Source: Paenibacillus xylanexedens
GTDB taxonomy: Bacteria > Bacillota > Bacilli > Paenibacillales > Paenibacillaceae
Assembly (NCBI RefSeq): GCF_001908275.1
Contig: NZ_CP018620.1
Span: 1,674,001 to 1,738,000, forward strand
Reading direction: 5' to 3'
DNA length: 64,000 nucleotides
Every line of letters starts with the position of its first letter. Within the stretch, counting starts at the first letter, position 1. Below, one piece after another: positions 8,305 to 15,259 of the stretch. The translations under genes were made by a program, and so were the position numbers. Under the pieces are notes generated by a model. It had not been told where the DNA came from. It saw only the letters and a list, made by a program, of their open reading frames with translations, and ran no database searches.

Positions 8305-8334
8305 TTGACACGAATTATGTGTGGTGCTATGTTT
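8305..8334 (+). promoter_or_regulatory. Promoter for the type I restriction operon
   Basis: A perfect TTGACA at 8305-8310 is followed after 18 bp by TATGTT. It lies about 47 bp before the chosen ATG at 8381 and just after the palindrome. Confidence 0.5.
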
Positions 8335-8380
8335 TATGTATGAAAATAACAGTGAGTTGTTTTGCAAGGGAGGGATAAAG

Positions 8381-10003
8381 ATGCGCAACGACAAGCAGGT
8401 GAACTATATTTGGAATCGTTATAATGCGTTGAGGGGATATACTGCTCAGTCAGAGTTGCAAGTTGCATTGTTCCTTTTAAAAAAGACAAAAGATGAATTT
8501 TTATTAAGTTCAAGAAAGCCTACTGAGCAGAAAGCTTATGAGCTAATGCTTTCAATATCAAATAGTTACGGAATGAAAAATCCATACCCGGATTCTAAGA
8601 CGTTTTTTGGTGCTTTTATGGCTATGGATGATGAAGATATTGATTGGGAAATGGTAATGGCATCTGCAGATCCTAAAGGGATGTTTTACATACCAAAAGT
8701 TCTGATTACAGAATTTGAAAAACATTTTAATCCAAACACTAAGATGGTGTTGATACCTGAAGCTGAAAAATTTGTACCTTACCTTACTGAATTAGTAACT
8801 CGACATTCTGATTGTGAATTCTTCATAACTACCATGAATAGCGTGAGTAAAGTTCTTCTCGACGAAATGTTTAAGGAGTATGTCAATGTTATTGTCGAGC
8901 AGACAAGTATTTATGAGTATGAGTTTTCAGCAAGGAAGTTTGATTTAATTCTGGCTGTACCTATATTTGGAGCGAGAGAACGAAGAGAAGATAACGGAGA
9001 TTTCATTTGTAGGGAATATGAAATGATAGCTGTAGAAAATTTACTATTACACTTGAATAGCTCGGGAGTACTGGTAATTGTACTTCCAGCCCGGATAACT
9101 TTTGCTGCGGGATCGATTAAAGATTTAAGAGAGTTTATACAAGGCATGTATAAATTGGAGGAAATAGCTGAGCTACCAACTGGGATATTTTCATCTACTG
9201 CTATTAAGACATATATGTTTACGATCACAACTGGGCGAACAGAAGATGTAATGATTAAGAGGTACGATGCTGCTTCAAGCAACATTAAAAAAAATGGAAT
9301 CAATGAACTGGTTCTTATAGATGATACATTTGTTATGCTGGAAGAGTTATTGGAAATGGGTTACTGGAATGTTGATCATATCTTTGCGATGGTGGATGAA
9401 GATTGGCAGCATTATCAGAACTCAAGTATTAAAAAAGAAGAATTAGGTAATGTTGCTGAAGTTTTTCGCGGAAAGACGATCAACAAAAAAGATGACAATG
9501 GTAGTTTTGGGGTTGTAAATATATCGAATCTTAATGATTATGACATTGATTATGCGGGTCTTGATTACATCGAGGAGGAAGAGCGTAAAGTTGCAAATTA
9601 CTTACTTAGAGATGGGGATCTATTACTACCAGCGCGTGGAACAGCGATCAGAATAGCAATTTATCAAGAACAGAAGTATCCTTGCATCGCGTCATCAAAC
9701 ATTATTGTAATAAGACCGAATGAAAAACTGCTTTTAGGGACATATCTAAAAATTTTCTTGGATAGCCCATTGGGGAACAAAGTTTTAGCAGGAAAACAGC
9801 AAGGAACGGTTGTCAATAATATTAGCTATAAAGACTTGAAAACGTTAGAAATTCCGTTGCCCAGGGTCGATGAACAAAAGGTGATTGCAGAAGAATATGA
9901 GATGGAACGTTCCAGATATGTAGAAAGCATTCGACTTGCTGAGGGTAGATGGACTGAAGTTATGGGGCGTCTTCAAAAAACTATTATGAATGTGAAACAA
10001 TAA
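8381..10003 (+). CDS. Degenerate N6-adenine methylase fused to a type I specificity (TRD) domain
   Basis: The protein is 540 residues from ATG 8381, which has GGGAGG at the right distance; an upstream in-frame start at 8321 is unsupported. Residues 1-330 follow the layout of an HsdM catalytic domain. However, motif I, which should hold a Gly-rich SAM site, is absent, and the catalytic NPP(F/Y) is replaced by VPIFG (residues 193-197, in FDLILAVPIFGARE). The methylase half is therefore probably inactive. From about residue 347 the sequence becomes an HsdS-type target-recognition domain (LGNVAEVFRGKTINKK, then GTVVNNISYKDLKTLEIPLP) with a terminal helix. It opens the restriction locus. It may be an extra DNA-recognition or scaffold subunit. 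Confidence 0.75.
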   Translation: MRNDKQVNYIWNRYNALRGYTAQSELQVALFLLKKTKDEFLLSSRKPTEQKAYELMLSISNSYGMKNPYPDSKTFFGAFMAMDDEDIDWEMVMASADPKGMFYIPKVLITEFEKHFNPNTKMVLIPEAEKFVPYLTELVTRHSDCEFFITTMNSVSKVLLDEMFKEYVNVIVEQTSIYEYEFSARKFDLILAVPIFGARERREDNGDFICREYEMIAVENLLLHLNSSGVLVIVLPARITFAAGSIKDLREFIQGMYKLEEIAELPTGIFSSTAIKTYMFTITTGRTEDVMIKRYDAASSNIKKNGINELVLIDDTFVMLEELLEMGYWNVDHIFAMVDEDWQHYQNSSIKKEELGNVAEVFRGKTINKKDDNGSFGVVNISNLNDYDIDYAGLDYIEEEERKVANYLLRDGDLLLPARGTAIRIAIYQEQKYPCIASSNIIVIRPNEKLLLGTYLKIFLDSPLGNKVLAGKQQGTVVNNISYKDLKTLEIPLPRVDEQKVIAEEYEMERSRYVESIRLAEGRWTEVMGRLQKTIMNVKQ

Positions 10004-10110
10004 AATGTTGATATAAAAAACTTTGTTGTAACGGGGATTTATTTTTGAAAATTTGTATGTACGCTGAGGCTTCACTAAGAGTATTTGCCCGGCACCAGGG
10101 AGGAAATTGC

Positions 10111-12531
10111 ATGATTGGGGCTATTATTGGCGATATTGTCGGTTCCAGATTTGAATGGGATAATCATCGCTCTAAAAATTTTGATTTTTTAACATATAAG
10201 TGTTTTTTCACTGATGACTCGATAGTGTCATTAGCGATATGTGAAGCACTTATGATCTGTAAACGTGACTTTAGTGACTTGAGCGATCAAGTTGTTAAAT
10301 CCATGCAAGTTATTGGAAGAGCCTATCCAAGCAAAGGGTATGGAGGAATGCTCCGAAAATGGATGTATAGTGATTCTCCTGAACCATACAACAGTTTTGG
10401 TAACGGTGCAGCAATGAGAGTTAGCGCTTGTGGCTATGTAGCTTACACCATTGAAGAAGCTAAATTACTATCGCACAAGGTGACAGCTGTAACACATAAT
10501 CATCCTGAGGGGATAAAAGGTGCGGAGGCTATTGCTGTTGCAGTCTTTCTGGCTCGTATCGGGAAAAATATCTTAGAAATACGCGATTACATTGATAAGC
10601 ACTACTACCCTATGAATTTCACGCTTGAGGGGATTAGGGAAACATACCAGTTTAATGAGACATGCCAAGAAACAGTGCCGCAAGCACTTGTTGCATTTTT
10701 TGAGTCATTCAATTTTGAAGACGCAATCCGGAACGCTGTTTCTATTGGTGGCGATAGTGATACATTGGCTGCAATTACTGGGAGTGTGGCAGAAGCCTAC
10801 TACGGGGTGTCGACACATATCAGAAAGCACGCACTGACATTTCTTGATGAGCGGCTCCTGAAGATACTGCTTAAGTTTGAAAACATATATCCCGCAAAGA
10901 TGGAAAAGATACAGTCTTCAGGGAGCGTCAGCATTATAGAAGAGTCTGTAGGAGCCAAAATAAAAACGGGAGGTAGAGAAGAAATGATCCATTCAGCAAT
11001 GGATGCTGCTGATAAAGCACTAAAAAACAGTAATTCAGAGACTGAGGAAACATCAAGTCAAACACTCTATTCTCACCTTTTTAAAGCCTGCAATATATTG
11101 CGCGGCCCAATTAATCAGGATGAGTTTAAAAGCTATGTAACCCCAATTCTATTTTTCAAGCGACTATCTGACGTTTATGATGAGGAAACACAAGCTGCGC
11201 TAGAAGAATCTGGTGGTGATGAAGAATTTGCTAGTTTCCCTGAAAACCATCGTTTCATCATTCCCGATGGCTGCCATTGGCAGGATGTTCGTGAAGTAAG
11301 TGAAAATATTGGAGTAGCAATAGTCAAGGCCATGAACGGAATTGAACGTGCCAACCCCGATACTCTTGACGGTGTTTTTAGCAGCTTTGATGATGCAAAT
11401 TGGACAGACAAAACAAAGTTATCAGATGAACGATTAAAAGATCTTGTAGAACATATGTCAAAAATAAAAGTAGGAAATAGTAACTATTCTGCTGATGTTA
11501 TGGGAGACAGTTATGAATACTTAATTAAAAAGTTCGCGGACTTATCAAAGAAGAACGCAGGAGAATTTTTTACCCCGCGCTCAATTGTAAAACTTCTGGT
11601 TATACTCTTGGCACCACGAGTTGGTGAGTCCGTATACGATCCTGCAGCTGGTACCGGTGGGATGCTTATTGAAGCTATCCATTATATGAAGGGTGATAAA
11701 CTGACTTATGGTCGTATCTATGGTCAAGAGAAGAACCTCGCAACTTCTGCAATTGCCAGAATGAATCTGTTCCTTCATGGGGCGCATGATTTCAAGGTAT
11801 CTCAAGGCGATACGTTGCGAATGCCAAATTATGTGGAAGGCGGTAAGCTAAAAACCTTCGATTGTGTCATTGCGAATCCGCCATTTTCCTTGAAGAATTG
11901 GGGTGCTGAACAGTTTAGTTCTGACAGATATGGTCGCAATTTATGGGGATGCCCTACGGACTCTAATGGAGACTTTGCTTGGTTGCAGCACATGGTTAAA
12001 TCCATGGATCGCGATAAGGGACGATGTGCTGTTGTACTTTCTCAAGGTGTATTGTTCCGTGGCGGTAAAGAAGGCGAGATTCGAAAAGAACTTGTTGAAT
12101 CCGATAAGTTGGAATGCATTATTACGTTAGCAGGTGGCGTTTTTTACTCAACGAGTGTCTCTGCCTGTATCCTGCTTCTGAATAATAAAAAGCCGAAGAA
12201 GCATGAAGGACGTATATGCATGATTGACGCTTCAAATATCTATACTCCTCAGCGAGCACAGAACATCATGACGGAGAATGACATTCGTAGAGTGTTTGAT
12301 TATTTCATTGATTATGAGAATGTAATTGAACATGTAAAGATCGTCAATGTAGATGATATTCGCGGTAAGGACTACACGTTGGCAATTAACAATTATATTG
12401 AAAAGAAAGAACAAGAAACTGTGTCGCCTTCACATGTTCGCAGGGAGTATTATGAAGCTTTTGACGAGATGATTGAAGCTGAAGAAAAAATGATGAAATT
12501 ACTCCTGGTAGGGGGATATGTCAATGAGTAA
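10111..12531 (+). CDS. hsdM: ADP-ribosylglycohydrolase-HsdM fusion (type I methyltransferase subunit)
   Basis: The 806-residue protein starts at ATG 10111, preceded by GGGAGG. Residues 1 to about 262 form a complete ADP-ribosylglycohydrolase (DraG/ARH) domain: MIGAIIGDIVGSRFEW, the metal motif TDDS (34-37), GNGAAMR, and SIGGDSDTLAAITGS with GGDSDT at 213-218. A polar linker of about 60 residues leads to a full HsdM: helical N-domain (LFFKRLSDVYDEE), SAM motif DPAAGTGG at 510-517 and catalytic NPPF at 589-592. The methylase half should make N6-methyladenine with HsdS; the first half should remove ADP-ribose from a protein or nucleic acid. One continuous frame supports a true fusion. It overlaps the next hsdM by 8 bp. 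Confidence 0.9.
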   Translation: MIGAIIGDIVGSRFEWDNHRSKNFDFLTYKCFFTDDSIVSLAICEALMICKRDFSDLSDQVVKSMQVIGRAYPSKGYGGMLRKWMYSDSPEPYNSFGNGAAMRVSACGYVAYTIEEAKLLSHKVTAVTHNHPEGIKGAEAIAVAVFLARIGKNILEIRDYIDKHYYPMNFTLEGIRETYQFNETCQETVPQALVAFFESFNFEDAIRNAVSIGGDSDTLAAITGSVAEAYYGVSTHIRKHALTFLDERLLKILLKFENIYPAKMEKIQSSGSVSIIEESVGAKIKTGGREEMIHSAMDAADKALKNSNSETEETSSQTLYSHLFKACNILRGPINQDEFKSYVTPILFFKRLSDVYDEETQAALEESGGDEEFASFPENHRFIIPDGCHWQDVREVSENIGVAIVKAMNGIERANPDTLDGVFSSFDDANWTDKTKLSDERLKDLVEHMSKIKVGNSNYSADVMGDSYEYLIKKFADLSKKNAGEFFTPRSIVKLLVILLAPRVGESVYDPAAGTGGMLIEAIHYMKGDKLTYGRIYGQEKNLATSAIARMNLFLHGAHDFKVSQGDTLRMPNYVEGGKLKTFDCVIANPPFSLKNWGAEQFSSDRYGRNLWGCPTDSNGDFAWLQHMVKSMDRDKGRCAVVLSQGVLFRGGKEGEIRKELVESDKLECIITLAGGVFYSTSVSACILLLNNKKPKKHEGRICMIDASNIYTPQRAQNIMTENDIRRVFDYFIDYENVIEHVKIVNVDDIRGKDYTLAINNYIEKKEQETVSPSHVRREYYEAFDEMIEAEEKMMKLLLVGGYVNE

Positions 12532-14023
12532 GCGTATCACAATTGAAGAATTGCAGTCCTATCTTTGGAATTCTGCTGTTCTATTAAGGACAAATATCGA
12601 TGCCGGAGCTTATAAACAGTATATATTCCCGCTGTTGTTCTTCAAGCGTATCAGCGATGTTTATGATGAGGAATGCGAACAAATTCTTGAAGAATACGAT
12701 GGAGACGAAGAAGCTTTAACGTGGGAGGAGAATCACCGTTTCATCGTGCCGGAGGGCTCTCATTGGCGTGATGTGCGATCAGTAACAGAGAATGTTGGAG
12801 TTGCAATTGTAAATGCTTTTCGAAAAATAGAAAATGCAAATGCTAATAAACTGCAAGGGATCTTTGGCGATGGTGCCTGGACGAATAAAAATCGTCTCCC
12901 TGATCGGTTACTGAAAGAGTTAATAGAACATTTCGGTACTAAAACACTCTCTATTAAGAACTGCCCGGAGGATGAGCTAGGTCAGGGATATGAGTATTTG
13001 ATAAAAAAATTTGCTGATGACAGCGGCCATACCGCGCAGGAATTTTATACGAACCGTACGGTGGTACACTTGATGACGGAAATGCTAAAACCTAAATCCG
13101 GCGAATCCATATATGATCCTACATGCGGCAGTGCTGGGATGTTGATTTCAGCAATTGCATACTTGAAGGATCAGAAGAAAGAATGGCGTAATGTATCGGT
13201 CTTTGGACAAGAAATTAACGCACTTACATCCGCCATTGGCAAGATGAATCTTTTTCTTCATGGTGTGAAAGACTTTGACATTGTCAATGGTGATACTTTG
13301 AAAGCACCTGCTTTTATTGAAAAAGGGCAATTGAGAAAATTCGATTTAATTCTTGCTAATCCACCGTACTCTATCAGTCAATGGGATCGTGAAGCATTCG
13401 CTAGTGACAAATACGGTCGGAATTTCCTTGGTGTCCCACCACAAGGACGTGCTGATTATGCTTTTTTGCAGCATATAATCAAAAGTCTTAATGAAGAAGC
13501 CGGTCGCTGTGCAATTCTGTTCCCTCATGGTGTGCTATTTAGAAATGAAGAGAGCACGATGCGAGAAGATCTCGTCCGTAAAGATATGCTTGAATGCATT
13601 ATAGGGTTAGGACCTAATCTGTTCTATAACTCTCCAATGGAGGCTTGTATCATCATCTGCCGAATGAATAAGCGTCCTGAGCGTCGCGGCAAAGTTCTTT
13701 TCATCAATGCAGTCAAAGAAGTTGAACGCAAAAATGCGCAGAGTTTTTTGGAGGAAAAGCACATCCAAAAAATTTCCAAAGCTTATGACGATTATATTAC
13801 GGATAGCGATTTTGCTCGTGTTGTAACAATTCAGGATTTGGAAGAAAACAACTTTTCTCTAAGCATTCCACTATATGTAAAGCACCCAGGACAGAGTGTT
13901 GAAGTCGATGATCGAAATTTACAGGAACACTATGAAGGCTGGAGAACCACTTCAGAGATTATGAAACTTCGATACATGAAATTGAATAAAATGATTGGGA
14001 AGGGAGGCGAAGACAATGAGTAG
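12524..14023 (+). CDS. hsdM: Type I restriction-modification methyltransferase HsdM, second copy
   Basis: The 499-residue HsdM has the helical N-domain (LLFFKRISDVYDEE), SAM motif I DPTCGSAG (198-205) and catalytic NPPY (279-282), so it should be active. It is clearly a paralogue of the HsdM half of the preceding gene, sharing blocks such as ENHRF, YEYLIKKFAD, and RYGRN/KYGRN. ATG 12524 is preferred over ATG 12518 because GGGGG then sits 8 bases upstream. The start overlaps the previous stop as ATGAGTAA, and its own stop overlaps hsdS as ATGAGTAG, so translation is coupled on both sides. Having two M genes before one complete S gene is unusual for a simple type I locus. Confidence 0.92.
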   Translation: MSKRITIEELQSYLWNSAVLLRTNIDAGAYKQYIFPLLFFKRISDVYDEECEQILEEYDGDEEALTWEENHRFIVPEGSHWRDVRSVTENVGVAIVNAFRKIENANANKLQGIFGDGAWTNKNRLPDRLLKELIEHFGTKTLSIKNCPEDELGQGYEYLIKKFADDSGHTAQEFYTNRTVVHLMTEMLKPKSGESIYDPTCGSAGMLISAIAYLKDQKKEWRNVSVFGQEINALTSAIGKMNLFLHGVKDFDIVNGDTLKAPAFIEKGQLRKFDLILANPPYSISQWDREAFASDKYGRNFLGVPPQGRADYAFLQHIIKSLNEEAGRCAILFPHGVLFRNEESTMREDLVRKDMLECIIGLGPNLFYNSPMEACIIICRMNKRPERRGKVLFINAVKEVERKNAQSFLEEKHIQKISKAYDDYITDSDFARVVTIQDLEENNFSLSIPLYVKHPGQSVEVDDRNLQEHYEGWRTTSEIMKLRYMKLNKMIGKGGEDNE

Positions 14024-15149
14024 GGTACTCTTAGGTGATGTTGCTAAAGAACGCAGAGAAACTTGCAAGAGCAGTAAAGATGGATATCCGATTGTAGGCC
14101 TTGAACATCTGACTCCAGAAGAAATTACATTGACAGCGTGGGACGAAGGAAAAGAAAATACTTTTTCAAAATTGTTTCGCGAAGGAGATATTTTATTTGG
14201 TCGTCGTAGAGCTTATCTAAAGAAAGCTGTGCTTGCCCCGTTTGATGGCATTTGTTCAGGAGATATTACAGTAATCGAGTCAATACCTGAAAGGATACTT
14301 CCAGAATTGCTTCCTTTCATAATTCAGAACGATGCATTGTTCGACTTTGCAGTTGGAAAGTCGGCTGGTTCTCTTTCGCCACGTGTCAAATGGGAGAATC
14401 TTAAAAACTATGAATTTGAGCTGCCAGATATGGAAAAGCAACGTGAGTTGGCAAAGATCTTATGGTCCATTGACAGAACTAAAAAGACTTATCAAAAATT
14501 GTTGAAGAAGACAGATGAGTTGGTGAAAGCTCAATTTATCGAGAAGTTTGGAGAACTCGGAAGTGATATAAAGGGTTGGGGATTAACAACATTAGGAAGT
14601 TGCTGTGAACTTAATCCACGAAGGCCTAAAGATTTAAATTCTGAAGCTGAGTATTCCTTTGTAGCAATGCCTTCAGTTAGTGAAAAAGGTATTGTTGACT
14701 CAACCATTCTGAGACCTTACTCAGAAGTCTATAAAGGCTTTACATACTTTGCAGAAAATGATGTTTTGTTTGCGAAAATTACACCTTGTATGGAAAATGG
14801 TAAGGGAGGTATAGCAGTTGAACTCAAAAATGGGACTGGTTTTGGTTCTACAGAGTTTCATGTCTTGAGACCTATCATTGGGAAAAGCAATTCATACTGG
14901 TTGTATATTATCACAATGTTTAGTAAGTTCAGGCAAGACGCAGAAAAGGTTATGACGGGCACAGGTGGACAAAGAAGAGTTCCAATTACGTTCCTAGATC
15001 AATATCCAATATCTTTGCCGCCAATTGAACTTCAGAATGAGTTTGAAGTCTTCTTCCGACAAGCCGACAAATCAAAATGTGAATTGGAAAAAGCACTTGA
15101 AGAACTGAATTCTACTTACAAGAGAATCATTTCTGAGAATCTTGGCTGA
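14016..15149 (+). CDS. hsdS: Type I restriction-modification specificity subunit HsdS
   Basis: The 377-residue protein has the normal two-TRD layout. TRD1 (about 1-140) contains VGLEHLTPEE and the RRRAYLKKAVLAPFDGICS strand block. A central helix (KLLKKTDELVKAQFIEKFGEL) follows. TRD2 (about 185-350) has LNPRRPKD, a second FAKITPCMENGKG block and the terminal helix ending near LNSTYKRII. It reads the two halves of a bipartite target and directs HsdM and HsdR. ATG 14016 overlaps the hsdM stop; AAGGGAGG precedes it. An upstream TTG (13995) is in frame but lies before the ribosome site. Confidence 0.92.
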   Translation: MSRVLLGDVAKERRETCKSSKDGYPIVGLEHLTPEEITLTAWDEGKENTFSKLFREGDILFGRRRAYLKKAVLAPFDGICSGDITVIESIPERILPELLPFIIQNDALFDFAVGKSAGSLSPRVKWENLKNYEFELPDMEKQRELAKILWSIDRTKKTYQKLLKKTDELVKAQFIEKFGELGSDIKGWGLTTLGSCCELNPRRPKDLNSEAEYSFVAMPSVSEKGIVDSTILRPYSEVYKGFTYFAENDVLFAKITPCMENGKGGIAVELKNGTGFGSTEFHVLRPIIGKSNSYWLYIITMFSKFRQDAEKVMTGTGGQRRVPITFLDQYPISLPPIELQNEFEVFFRQADKSKCELEKALEELNSTYKRIISENLG

Positions 15150-15259
15150 CATAAGATGCTATTTCATTTTTTTGATCAACTCACAGGATGCGTTTACTAC
15201 GAAAGCAAAGCGTTATTTATGTAATCGTTTATTTTTTACTAAGATTGGAGGTACAACTG

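Larger units (their letters stand above)
7831..8380. other. Non-coding or decayed stretch upstream of the restriction operon
   Basis: I see no intact gene. Coding-like pieces in different frames (for example 7848-7990) suggest a decayed gene. The second half contains two direct repeats, a hairpin, a palindrome and the likely restriction-operon promoter, listed separately. Confidence 0.5.
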
